Below, piece by piece: positions 1 through 7,489 of a stretch of 14,250 bases of DNA. The stretch lies in the NCBI GenBank assembly GCA_937885475.1, contig CAKZZR010000260.1, positions 1 to 14,250 of the forward strand, given 5' to 3'. Every line of letters begins with the position of its first letter. Within the stretch, counting starts at the first letter, position 1. The stretch comes from an uncultured Treponema sp. (GTDB lineage: Bacteria; Spirochaetota; Spirochaetia; Treponematales; Treponemataceae). The notes under the pieces are model-generated. The model did not search any database and was not told the origin of the DNA. It saw nothing but the letters and a program-made list of their open reading frames with translations. The translations under genes and the position numbers were made by a program.

Positions 1-1
1 G

Positions 2-439
2 CTCGATGCTTTTTTGCGCGAGGGGCCTTTGGTGCGCTCGCAGGCGGAGCAGAAGAGCAGAAGGATCATCATCACGCTGATTTCGATCGGGCTTGTGTTC
101 TTTGTCGCCGCGATCGGGTTCTTCGTCTGCTATCTTGCAAAGGTCAACCTGCGCTGGCTTGCGTTCGTGTATGCCGTGCCGGTCAGCATGATCCTGCTTG
201 TCGTGTTCAGCCATCTCTGGAGCAATCTGCTGTGGCAGGCACTGTCGGTTTCGGGACTGGTATGGACGCTGTGCGGCGCGATCTTCGTTTCGTTTTTGGC
301 GATCGGCGGCATGAAAAACGTCGCCATGCTGTTTCTGCTTGCCGCCATCTTCCAGGTGCTCATCATCCTGTGGTACGTGCTGATGCTGATCCGAAAGCGC
401 AACAAAGCGCGAAAGGACGCCGACCATGTTCTGTCCTGA
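2..439 (+). CDS. multi-pass membrane protein of unknown function, 5'-truncated by window edge
   Basis: The reading frame is open to the left edge of the window and ends in TGA at 437-439, so the true start probably lies outside; a TTG at 14 is only the first possible start codon inside. The protein has about four hydrophobic segments: one just after a basic stretch (QKSRR), a second beginning LRWLAFVYAVP, a third around LVWTLCGAIFVSFL, and a last one ending LIILWYVLMLIRKR. A short charged cytoplasmic tail follows. I recognise no family with certainty. Its stop overlaps the start of a short zinc-ribbon frame, which suggests it came from an operon with that gene. Codon use differs from the rest of the window: of 13 isoleucine codons, 12 are ATC and none is ATA. 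The gene may therefore belong to a different replicon or genome segment than the DNA after about 440. Confidence 0.6.
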   Translation, partial: LDAFLREGPLVRSQAEQKSRRIIITLISIGLVFFVAAIGFFVCYLAKVNLRWLAFVYAVPVSMILLVVFSHLWSNLLWQALSVSGLVWTLCGAIFVSFLAIGGMKNVAMLFLLAAIFQVLIILWYVLMLIRKRNKARKDADHVLS

Positions 440-482
440 ATGCGGCAAACCGCTTTCCAGAGCAAAAATATCTGTGCATTGA
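426..482 (+). pseudogene. start of a zinc-ribbon protein gene, cut off by the junction
   Basis: An ATG at 426 has a good Shine-Dalgarno (AAAGGA at 412-417, 8 bases upstream) and overlaps the preceding membrane gene by 14 bases, as in a translationally coupled operon. It reads MFCPECGKPLS, a typical first half of a zinc ribbon (CxxC knuckle), then runs into TGA at 480-482 after only 18 codons. The second CxxC knuckle expected of a zinc ribbon is missing. From about 445 the same bases encode, in the next frame, the middle of a BMP-family protein. I read this as the head of a real gene interrupted by a deletion or by a false assembly join. A chance short frame is the alternative, but the ribosome-binding site and the CPECGK motif argue against it. 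Confidence 0.5.
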
Positions 483-1197
483 TGGAAGCTTTGCTGCGGG
501 CATTCCGCAGAACATCATGAATTTTGTCTTTTCTGCGGAGGAAGGCTCGTATCTTGTGGGCGCGGCGGCGGCAATGCAGGCGCTGGTTGATTCCGCACCG
601 CCTCGGTTCGGCTTTATTGGCGGCGAGGAAACGCCGGGCATAAAGGAATTTGAGCTTGGGTTCATGCAGGGCGTGCTTTCCGTCATTCCGGAAGCGGAAC
701 TGTATTCCGCATACGTCGGCGACTGGACCAGCCCGGACAAGGCTTCTGCCATTGCAAAACGCTGGTACGACAACGATGTGTATGCCATATTTTCTGCCGC
801 CGGAGCTTCTGGCAACGGCACAATTGCACAGGCTGTTGCTCACCGCAAGGTCGGCAAAAACGTATGGGCTATCGGCGTGGACCGCGACCAGTTTGAGGAA
901 GGCACCTACGGAATCGGAAAATCCGCCGTCCTTACGTCAATGGTCAAGAACATAGACCGCGCCGTGTCGTTCGGACTTTCGCTTGTACAAAAGAACGAAT
1001 TCCGCGGCGGCACCATAACGCTCGGTCTTAAGGAAGACGGCGTAGGCTACACGCGCACGAACAAGGAGCTGAACGAAACCGTCGTAAAAATCCTTCTGAG
1101 CATCACAGATGACATTATCAATGAAAGAATCCGAATATGCACGTTTGCGCAGAATCAAGAGGAAGCGGAACACCTGCTTCGGAACGTAAGGCACTGA
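442..1197 (+). pseudogene. BMP/PnrA-family ligand-binding lipoprotein, N-terminal part missing
   Basis: The frame from about 442 reads AANRFPEQKYLCIDG, matching the middle of basic-membrane-protein (BMP, PnrA/TmpC type) substrate-binding proteins. The family signature EEGSYLVGAAAA follows, then GFIGGEETPGIKEFELGF, SAYVGDWTSPDKASAIA, the IFSAAGASGNGT segment and WAIGVDRDQ. Such proteins bind nucleosides or related ligands outside the membrane, either for an ABC importer or for a sensor. About 250 residues are present against some 330-350 usual. The signal peptide or lipobox and about the first 90 residues are absent. Open frame upstream of 440 (back to a GTG at 232) is only the shadow of the membrane gene and should not be counted. 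There is no credible start codon near the break; the first in-frame ATG is at 517, inside the domain. The C-terminus runs on some 30 residues beyond the usual domain end. The stop lies 13 bases before the sensor phosphatase, which suggests the two act together. Confidence 0.75.
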
Positions 1198-1210
1198 GCG
1201 GAGAAACGAC

Positions 1211-3235
1211 ATGAGGACAAAGCTTTTTTCAAAACTATCGCTGAAAATTCTTTCCGGGGCCTTGCTGTTCGCAGTGCTTTTGTGCGGTACGGTCAGCTAT
1301 GCCAGCTTCCGGCATTTTAAGAACGTATTTGAAAGTCAGTACAACAAGATGACGCGGGAATTTGCCTATCTTGCGCTGTCGTACATAGACGGCGACAGCA
1401 TAAACGGCTACATAACCAATAAGACTACGGACGAGAACTGGAATTCCGTTGCAGAAAAGCTTGCCGAGGTGGTGAACATTGCCGACATAGACTATCTGAG
1501 TGTAACCGTTCCCGATTCAATTCTTCATAAGACGCAGTGCTACGTGTTTCACTGTGTGAGCGCACATCTTGCAGGGCGGCTCAAGACCTATTCGGTGGGA
1601 GAGGAAGAGCCGCTGGACAGGCTTGAGCAAAGCTCCATCATAAACATCAAGAAGCTTATGTTGCTGGGGCGACCTTACACGGAATACGAATATTCCGCGG
1701 AATACAATTATGCCACCACCGCAATTCCGGTGCGGGACTCCTACAATAATGTGGTCGCAATGCTCAGCCTTACAAAATCCATGGACGAGGTTATGGCGCT
1801 TCAGATGCAGTATCAGCGCCGCATCGTGGAAATCTGCCTTGCCGTCGCCTTTATCTTTTTTTCGCTCTACATCGTCTTTTTGCTGAACGTCATGATTCGC
1901 CCTATTCTGCTGCTTACGCATTCCACACAGATTTTCATGCAGCACCATAAGGGGCTTTCCGGCATTCTCAAAAGCATCAGGAACAAGGACGAGCTGGGCG
2001 ACCTTGCCCGCGCAATAGAAAAAATGAGCGCAGACCTGACCCGCTACATCAGCGAGCTTACGAGCGTTACCGCAGAAAAGGAGCGCATAAGCACCGAACT
2101 GAACGTTGCCACCAAGATTCAGTCAGACATGCTGCCAAAGGGCTATCCGGCGTTCCCAGAGCGGCATGACTTTGATCTTTTTGCGTCCATGGAGCCTGCA
2201 AAGGAGGTGGGCGGCGACCTGTACGACTACCTGCTGCTTGACGATGACCATCTTATGCTGGTGGTTGGCGACGTAAGCGGAAAGGGCGTTCCCGCGGCGC
2301 TGTTCATGGTCATTGCAAAAACGCTCATCAGCTCGCACGCGCGGCAGGGGCTTTCTCCGGCGCAGATTTTTGAGACGACCAACAATCAGCTGTGCCAGGG
2401 AAATGAAAGCGGGCTTTTTGTAACCTGCTGGCTCGGCATTCTTACGCTCAGCACCGGCGAACTGCGCTTTGTGAATGCGGGGCATCCGCAGCCCATTCTG
2501 TATGACGGTAGAACGTTTTCGTACCTTGCCACAAAGCCGAATTTTTTTCTTGGCGGAATGTCGGGCGTAAAATATACTGAGCATACCGCAAAACTAAAAG
2601 CAGGTGCCAGGCTTTTTGTGTATACGGACGGCGTTACCGAAGCCACGGACGCGCAGAACGTGCTTTTTGGCGAGGAGCGCCTGCTTGATGCCGTCGTTGG
2701 CTGCGAGGCACTGAACGCGCAGGACTTTGTGCTCAGGGTTCGCGCTCGCATAGACGCGTTCGTTGCAGAAGCCGAACAGTTTGACGATATTACCATGCTG
2801 GATTTGATTCTGAAGGGAGATGACGCTATGAAAGAGCTTGAAGTTCAGGCAGTTGATGAAAGCCTTGAGACTGTAAACGAATTCATACATTCCATTCTTT
2901 CTGAGCAGAACGTGGACCCAAAGCTTTTTATGCAAATCGACCTGTGCGTTGAGGAAATTTTTGTGAACATCGCGCATTACGCCTACGCGCCCGCAAGCGG
3001 AACCGCCTTGGTGCGCTGCGCTGTGGAGCAGAATCCCCGCCGCCTGACCATTTCGCTCACCGACGGCGGAAAGCCCTTCAATCCGCTTGACCATGCCGAC
3101 CCGGACATAACACTTGCCCTTGAGGAGCGCGACATCGGCGGGCTTGGCATTTTTCTTACCAAAAAATACATGGACAGCGTTACCTACGAATATCTTGACG
3201 GCAGGAATATCCTGACGATGGTAAAAAATCTGTAG
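1211..3235 (+). CDS. membrane-bound RsbU/SpoIIE-type PP2C phosphatase fused to an RsbW-like ATPase domain
   Basis: 674 residues. A membrane helix at about 11-31 and another at about 207-229 flank an extracytoplasmic Cache-like sensor region that ends near ATTAIPVRDSYNN. A HAMP-like segment (229-282) and a short coiled coil lead to the linker ATKIQSDMLP, typical of RsbU proteins. The PP2C domain (about 310-535) keeps its metal-binding residues: GGD at 334-336, GDVSGKG at 353-359, YTDGVTE at 471-477 and FDD at 524-526. The C-terminal part (about 540-674) is a GHKL ATPase of the anti-sigma kinase kind, with an N box (EEIFVN, N586), DGG at 618-620 and GGLGIFL at 643-649. Such proteins control partner-switching: the phosphatase dephosphorylates a STAS antagonist, and the kinase domain phosphorylates it or binds a sigma factor. 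No STAS protein or sigma factor is in the window. The ATG at 1211 has GGAG about 7 bases upstream. The preceding BMP protein is the likely ligand-binding partner. Confidence 0.93.
   Translation: MRTKLFSKLSLKILSGALLFAVLLCGTVSYASFRHFKNVFESQYNKMTREFAYLALSYIDGDSINGYITNKTTDENWNSVAEKLAEVVNIADIDYLSVTVPDSILHKTQCYVFHCVSAHLAGRLKTYSVGEEEPLDRLEQSSIINIKKLMLLGRPYTEYEYSAEYNYATTAIPVRDSYNNVVAMLSLTKSMDEVMALQMQYQRRIVEICLAVAFIFFSLYIVFLLNVMIRPILLLTHSTQIFMQHHKGLSGILKSIRNKDELGDLARAIEKMSADLTRYISELTSVTAEKERISTELNVATKIQSDMLPKGYPAFPERHDFDLFASMEPAKEVGGDLYDYLLLDDDHLMLVVGDVSGKGVPAALFMVIAKTLISSHARQGLSPAQIFETTNNQLCQGNESGLFVTCWLGILTLSTGELRFVNAGHPQPILYDGRTFSYLATKPNFFLGGMSGVKYTEHTAKLKAGARLFVYTDGVTEATDAQNVLFGEERLLDAVVGCEALNAQDFVLRVRARIDAFVAEAEQFDDITMLDLILKGDDAMKELEVQAVDESLETVNEFIHSILSEQNVDPKLFMQIDLCVEEIFVNIAHYAYAPASGTALVRCAVEQNPRRLTISLTDGGKPFNPLDHADPDITLALEERDIGGLGIFLTKKYMDSVTYEYLDGRNILTMVKNL
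2813..2830 (+). promoter_or_regulatory. internal ribosome-binding site and start codon before the RsbW-like domain
   Basis: AAGGGAG at 2813-2819 lies 8 bases before an in-frame ATG at 2828-2830 (residue 540), exactly at the border between the phosphatase and ATPase domains. A start here would yield a free RsbW-like kinase of about 135 residues in addition to the full-length fusion. The match could be a remnant of two once-separate genes. The sequence does not show whether it is used. Confidence 0.35.
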
Positions 3236-3250
3236 AAAAGGACGTGTGAT

Positions 3251-4453
3251 ATGACAGACCAGAGCTTTTCCACCCTGAACCGTTTGACGATTGCGTTTTT
3301 TGGGCGGCGCAATGCAGGAAAATCCCGCCTGATGAACGCCGTAACGGCACAGGACGTAAGCATCGTCTCGGACGTAAAGGGAACCACCACCGACCCCGTA
3401 AAAAAAACGATGGAGCTGCTTCCGCTGGGACCGGTAACCGTAATAGACACGCCCGGCATTGACGACGAGGGCGACCTTGGCGCGCTCCGGGTGCAAAAGA
3501 CGCTCAGAGTGCTTCAAACCTGCGACATTGCTGTTCTTGTTGTTGATTCTACCTTGGGATTTTCTGCGGCTGACACGCAGCTTGAATCGCTCCTTTCCGA
3601 AAAGAGAATTCCCTACGTCATCGCCTTTACTAAAAGCGACCTGCTGGACGCTGTTCCTGACTCTCACGACAACTGTGTGTACGTAAGCGCTGCTTCCGCT
3701 CTTAACGTCGGTCTGCTTAAGGAACGCATTTCGGCGCTCCGCCCTTCCGGCTCAGAGCGTTTTTTTGTGCGTGACCTCATTCACCCCGGCGACTTTGTGG
3801 TGCTCGTTATTCCCATAGATTCTTCCGCGCCGAAAGGGCGGCTCATCCTGCCTCAGCAGCTTGCCATTCGTGATATTCTGGAGGCGGGTGCGGTTCCGCT
3901 GTGCTGCGGCGTTGACAATCTGTTACCTACGATTTCTGCGCTTGCAAAGCCGCCCGCGCTGGTCATAACGGACTCTCAGGCGTTTGCCGCAGTAAGCGCC
4001 GCGCTTCCGGCGGGGCAGCCGCTCACAAGCTTTTCAATCCTCATGGCGCGCATGAAGGGCTTTCTTAATCAGGCGGTGCGCGGCGCATTCGCGCTGGACT
4101 CCTTGCAGGACGGCGACACCGTGCTTGTAAGCGAGGGCTGTACGCATCACCGCCAGTGCGAGGATATAGGCACGGTAAAGCTTCCCGCGTGGTGCCGCTC
4201 GCATACAAAGCGCTCGCTTTTGTTTGAATTCACAAGCGGGGGTGGCTTTCCCGACGATGTAAGCCGTTTTGCGCTGATCATTCACTGCGGCGCGTGCATG
4301 CTGAACGACAACGAGGTTCGCCGCCGCATGGAGCTGTGCGCCGCATTCGGAACGCCGGTTACCAATTACGGCACCGCAATCGCGCACATGAACGGCATTC
4401 TTTCGCGAAGCCTTGAGCCGCTCAGGTTCGCTCAGACTCAGGAGGTTCTATGA
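3251..4453 (+). CDS. hydF: [FeFe]-hydrogenase maturation GTPase HydF
   Basis: HydF is the scaffold on which the 2Fe subcluster of the [FeFe]-hydrogenase H-cluster is built before delivery to the hydrogenase. The 400-residue length is typical. The N-terminal GTPase domain shows the P-loop GRRNAGKS (18-25), GTTTDP (44-49), DTPG (66-69), TKSD (127-130) and a VSAAS G5 motif (145-149). A middle dimerisation region follows. The C-terminal [4Fe-4S] domain carries the family ligands CxH (C297, H299) and, 45 residues on, HCxxC (H345, C346, C349). The ATG at 3251 is 15 bases after the phosphatase stop, with AAAAGGA 8 bases upstream, so the two are probably co-transcribed. The stop overlaps the next start in an ATGA arrangement. 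Family assignment is firm. Confidence 0.96.
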   Translation: MTDQSFSTLNRLTIAFFGRRNAGKSRLMNAVTAQDVSIVSDVKGTTTDPVKKTMELLPLGPVTVIDTPGIDDEGDLGALRVQKTLRVLQTCDIAVLVVDSTLGFSAADTQLESLLSEKRIPYVIAFTKSDLLDAVPDSHDNCVYVSAASALNVGLLKERISALRPSGSERFFVRDLIHPGDFVVLVIPIDSSAPKGRLILPQQLAIRDILEAGAVPLCCGVDNLLPTISALAKPPALVITDSQAFAAVSAALPAGQPLTSFSILMARMKGFLNQAVRGAFALDSLQDGDTVLVSEGCTHHRQCEDIGTVKLPAWCRSHTKRSLLFEFTSGGGFPDDVSRFALIIHCGACMLNDNEVRRRMELCAAFGTPVTNYGTAIAHMNGILSRSLEPLRFAQTQEVL

Positions 4454-5379
4454 AGTACATTTCATTTGGCGAGACAGGGGATTCTGTCTCAGAAATAATC
4501 CTTGGACTCATGCGCACAAGCGAGCTGACCACAGACCAGATTGCGGCTCTTGCTGGAACGGCTCTTGATGAGGGAATCTCTTTTTTTGACACCGCGGACT
4601 GCTATGCAGACGGACGCGCGGAATCTCTTTTAGGAGAAACCTTTGCCCAGAATCCCGGGCTACGCAACCGCGTGTTCCTTCAGTCAAAGTGCGGAATCCG
4701 AAGCGAGGACGGCGTTACCTGGTACGATTTTTCGCGGGAGCATATCGTTCACGCCGTGGATCAGAGCCTGCTTCGCCTTAGAACCGACCGCTTGGATTCC
4801 CTTTTGCTGCACCGCCCGGACGCGCTCATGGAGCCGGACGAAATTGCCCAGGCGTTTACGGAGCTTCATAAGGCGGGCAAGGTGCGGAACTTTGGGCTTT
4901 CAAACTGTAATCCGCTTACTATGGAGCTGGTGGCAAGTCGCGTGCCGTTTAAAATATGCGCGAATCAGGTTCAGTTTTCCGTAGCACATACACCCATGCT
5001 GGACGCGGACTTTCAGACGAACATGAAGTGGGACGGAAGCTCCATGCGCGACGGCGGCATTCTTGCGTATTGCCGCCTGCATCACATTGCGGTTCAGGCG
5101 TGGTCGACCATGCAGTTCGGCTTTTTTGAGGGCGTGTACCTAAACAACGAGCGTTTTGGCGCTCTCAACGCCGTTTTGTACCGGCTTGCCGAAGAAAAGG
5201 GCGTTTCTGCCACAGCCATCGCCCTGGCGTGGATTCTGCGCTATCCGGGGGCAATGCAGGCTGTCATTGGCACCACGAACATCCAGCGCGTGCGCGATTC
5301 CGCAAAGGCGTCCGGCGTGGAACTTAGCCGCCGCGAATGGTACGAGCTGTATCAGGCGGCGGGTAACCGCCTTCCGTAG
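4450..5379 (+). CDS. aldo/keto reductase (YdhF-like) between hydF and hydE
   Basis: 309 residues with the aldo/keto reductase barrel features: FFDTADCYADG holding catalytic D47 and Y52, LQSKCG with catalytic K80, LLLHRPD with H121, GKVRNFGLSN, and the NADPH-binding end IGTTNIQRVRDS. The catalytic tetrad Asp-Tyr-Lys-His is therefore complete, and an active NADPH-dependent carbonyl reductase is expected. The C-terminal layout resembles the Escherichia coli YdhF branch more than the potassium-channel-beta-like branch. The substrate cannot be told from the sequence. The start ATG at 4450 overlaps the hydF stop and has an excellent AGGAGG at 4440-4445, so translation is probably coupled. hydE begins 8 bases after the stop. 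No role in hydrogenase maturation is established for this family; the location alone suggests a redox link. Confidence 0.93.
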   Translation: MKYISFGETGDSVSEIILGLMRTSELTTDQIAALAGTALDEGISFFDTADCYADGRAESLLGETFAQNPGLRNRVFLQSKCGIRSEDGVTWYDFSREHIVHAVDQSLLRLRTDRLDSLLLHRPDALMEPDEIAQAFTELHKAGKVRNFGLSNCNPLTMELVASRVPFKICANQVQFSVAHTPMLDADFQTNMKWDGSSMRDGGILAYCRLHHIAVQAWSTMQFGFFEGVYLNNERFGALNAVLYRLAEEKGVSATAIALAWILRYPGAMQAVIGTTNIQRVRDSAKASGVELSRREWYELYQAAGNRLP

Positions 5380-5387
5380 GAGTTTAT

Positions 5388-6461
5388 ATGACCACAGAAC
5401 AGAAGGAGCTTATTGAGCGGTTGTGCGCCAGACGCTCGCTTACTACAGAGGAATATGCAGCGCTCATTGACGGACGCACGCCGGAGACGACCGAACTGTT
5501 GCGTGTCCGCGCCGACGAGCTGCGCCGCGCCGTGTACGGAACCGACGTATTCATGCGAGGGCTTATCGAATTCAGCAATTACTGCAAGAACGACTGCCTG
5601 TACTGCGGCATCCGGCGGAGCAACGTCAATTGCAGCCGCTACCGCCTTTCTGCGGACGAAATCCTTTTGTGCGCGGACGAAGGCTACCGGCTTGGCTTCA
5701 GAACGTTCGTGTTGCAAAGCGGCGAGGACGCGTTTTTTACTGATGAGCGCCTGTGCGCCGTTGTGCGCGACATAAAGTCGCTCCACCCCGATACTGCCAT
5801 CACGCTTTCTGTAGGTGAGCGGAGCGCGCAGAGCTATAAGGCGTTGTTTGACGCGGGTGCCGACCGCTATCTGCTCCGCCACGAAACCGCGACGGAAGCG
5901 CATTACAATAAGCTGCATCCCTCTTCCATGAGCTTTACGAACAGAATGCGATGTCTTTCCGTTCTGCGCGGCATTGGCTATGCGGTGGGCGCGGGCTTTA
6001 TGGTCGGCTCGCCGTTCCAGACGACGGCGCATCTTGCCGCGGACTTAAAATTCATCGAGGAATTCCAGCCTGAAATGTGCGGAATCGGTCCGTTCATTCC
6101 GCATAAGGACACGGAATTTGCCGCCTGCGCCGCTGGCTCTGCGGAACTTACGTGTTTTTTGCTTTCTGTAATACGAATCCTAAAGCCGAACATTCTGCTT
6201 CCGGCGACGACCGCGCTGGGAACAGTGATGCCGGACGGTCGCGAGAGGGGCATCTTAAGTGGCGCAAACGTCGTCATGCCGAACCTTTCCCCTGTTTCCG
6301 TGCGCAAAAAATATTCGCTGTACGACAATAAAATTTGCACCGGCGAGGAAAGCGCTCAGTGCCGCGGTTGTCTTGACCGGCGCATTCTTGGAATCGGCTT
6401 TAAAACCGTGATTGACCGCGGCGACGCAAAGCCCTTGCCGTCGTCGCTCGTAAGAACGTAG
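5388..6461 (+). CDS. hydE: [FeFe]-hydrogenase maturation radical SAM enzyme HydE
   Basis: HydE is the radical S-adenosylmethionine enzyme that works on the sulfur-containing precursor of the H-cluster's bridging dithiolate ligand. The 357 residues contain the radical SAM motif CxxxCxxC (C66, C70, C73, in YCKNDCLYCG). The second iron-sulfur motif, Cx7CxxC (C317, C325, C328), is near the C-terminus, as in the Thermotoga maritima enzyme, although not all HydE proteins keep it. Other family markers are FVLQSGED, HETATEAHYNKLHP and a GFMVGSPFQT segment. BioB and PylB are close relatives, but the hydF neighbour and the second cluster motif settle the call. The ATG at 5388 follows TAGGAG, which includes the stop of the reductase gene. 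No hydG is found in the window. Confidence 0.95.
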   Translation: MTTEQKELIERLCARRSLTTEEYAALIDGRTPETTELLRVRADELRRAVYGTDVFMRGLIEFSNYCKNDCLYCGIRRSNVNCSRYRLSADEILLCADEGYRLGFRTFVLQSGEDAFFTDERLCAVVRDIKSLHPDTAITLSVGERSAQSYKALFDAGADRYLLRHETATEAHYNKLHPSSMSFTNRMRCLSVLRGIGYAVGAGFMVGSPFQTTAHLAADLKFIEEFQPEMCGIGPFIPHKDTEFAACAAGSAELTCFLLSVIRILKPNILLPATTALGTVMPDGRERGILSGANVVMPNLSPVSVRKKYSLYDNKICTGEESAQCRGCLDRRILGIGFKTVIDRGDAKPLPSSLVRT

Positions 6462-6503
6462 AATTTGCTCACAAGCGCGCTCGCTTTTTCCGATATGTAA
6501 AGT

Positions 6504-7445
6504 ATGTCAGAAGAAAATAAAAACAAGACCAACAGCGGCTTGTATGTTGCCGTTTTTTTTGTATGCATCATTTTTATCATCATGCTCTTTTTTGTAAAAA
6601 AGGACACCATTCTTGCAAATCTTAAGAAGACGAACTTTTTTGAGCGCGTCGGAGTTTCAACGCCGGAATTCGTGCAGAATCATGCGGACGCCCCCAAAAT
6701 TCCGGTGAAGGAAGAAGAATACGAATTTGACCTTATGGGCGGAACCACAAAGACTACTTCGCTTGAGCCAGAGGAACCGGTTGCTCAGGCTCCGGAGACA
6801 GCTTCTTCGCGGGGCGACGGATATTACGTTGGTAGCGGAGCGGGCGGCGCAAAAGCAGACGCAACCTCTGGCGCAGAAGGCGGACAGGCGCGCAATGTCG
6901 AGCTTGCCAGCGCTCAAAAAAAGCCGGCACAAGACAGCTCAGAAGCGGTAAAAACGCCGGTTCAGCCAGTTACTGTGCGCACTGCGGACGCTTCTGAGGG
7001 CGCAAAGGTGCCGGTTGCGGTGCCGGCAACGCGCAGCGCGAACCTCTGCTTTGTTTCAATAGATGCGGACGGTAGGGTGAACCGCCGCGTCATCACTCGA
7101 AGCCTGCCAAAATCAGACTCGCCGCTTACCGACGCAATCCGCGCGCTTATTGCAGGTCCGCTTCCAGGCGAGGCAAACTGCATGAGCCTTATTCCTTCGG
7201 GAACAAAGCTCATCGGCGCGTCCGTAAAGGACGGCGTTGCGACCTTGAATTTCAACGAGAATTTTGAATTCAATTCATACGGTGTGGAAGGCTGGCGCGC
7301 ACAGCTGATGCAGATTGTGTATACGGCAACCGAATTTTCCACGGTAAAGAGCGTTCAGTTTTTGATTGAAGGCGAAAAAAAGTCCTACTTGGGCGAAGGG
7401 CAGTGGATTGGAAGCCCTCTTTCGCGCCTGAACGTGAATTCATAG
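6504..7445 (+). CDS. membrane-anchored GerMN-domain protein
   Basis: 313 residues. A short charged head precedes one membrane helix (about 13-31), probably an uncleaved anchor. A low-complexity linker rich in Ala, Pro, Glu, Gly and Lys spans about 32-178. The C-terminal GerMN domain (about 179-311) shows the family pattern: FVSIDADGRV, PLTDAIRALIAGP, then GTKLIGASVKDGVATLNFNE and the GWRAQLMQIVYTATEF segment. GerMN domains occur in Bacillus GerM and in many non-sporulating bacteria, where they are thought to act at the cell envelope. The function here is unknown. The gene starts 42 bases after hydE, has only a weak Shine-Dalgarno (TAAAG) and could be read from the hydE transcript. A run of eight T bases (6553-6560) lies inside the membrane-helix codons. 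Confidence 0.85.
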   Translation: MSEENKNKTNSGLYVAVFFVCIIFIIMLFFVKKDTILANLKKTNFFERVGVSTPEFVQNHADAPKIPVKEEEYEFDLMGGTTKTTSLEPEEPVAQAPETASSRGDGYYVGSGAGGAKADATSGAEGGQARNVELASAQKKPAQDSSEAVKTPVQPVTVRTADASEGAKVPVAVPATRSANLCFVSIDADGRVNRRVITRSLPKSDSPLTDAIRALIAGPLPGEANCMSLIPSGTKLIGASVKDGVATLNFNENFEFNSYGVEGWRAQLMQIVYTATEFSTVKSVQFLIEGEKKSYLGEGQWIGSPLSRLNVNS

Positions 7446-7487
7446 CAGTATTACGGTTTTTGCTCTGCAAAAGGCACTGTTGTTTTT
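7446..7487 (+). terminator. probable rho-independent terminator after the GerMN gene
   Basis: Directly after the stop, TTTTGC (7458-7463) and GCAAAA (7467-7472) form a stem with a three-base loop. CAGT (7446-7449) and ACTG (7476-7479) can extend it across an internal loop, and a T-rich tail TTGTTTTT follows at 7480-7487. It lies between two convergent genes. Only the plus strand has the T tract, so it would mainly stop the hydrogenase-maturation/GerMN transcript. The inner stem is weak. Confidence 0.45.
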
Positions 7488-7489
7488 GG

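Noticed and set aside
232..441. In-frame upstream extension of the BMP reading frame, starting at a GTG
   Set aside because: It is the alternate-frame shadow of the membrane gene: its residues are Arg/His-rich with no BMP similarity and no signal peptide.
130..843. Antisense open frame across the chimeric junction
   Set aside because: Basic, low-information translation opposite the coding frames of the membrane gene and the BMP gene; no ribosome-binding site or domain.
2594..3667. Long antisense open frame (357 codons, minus strand)
   Set aside because: It overlaps the well-supported phosphatase and HydF domains, crosses a gene boundary and encodes no recognisable motif.
6553..6560. T8 run as a phase-variation switch in the GerMN gene
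   Set aside because: A single Phe/Val-coding T run in a membrane helix is common in such DNA; without strain comparison there is no evidence of switching.
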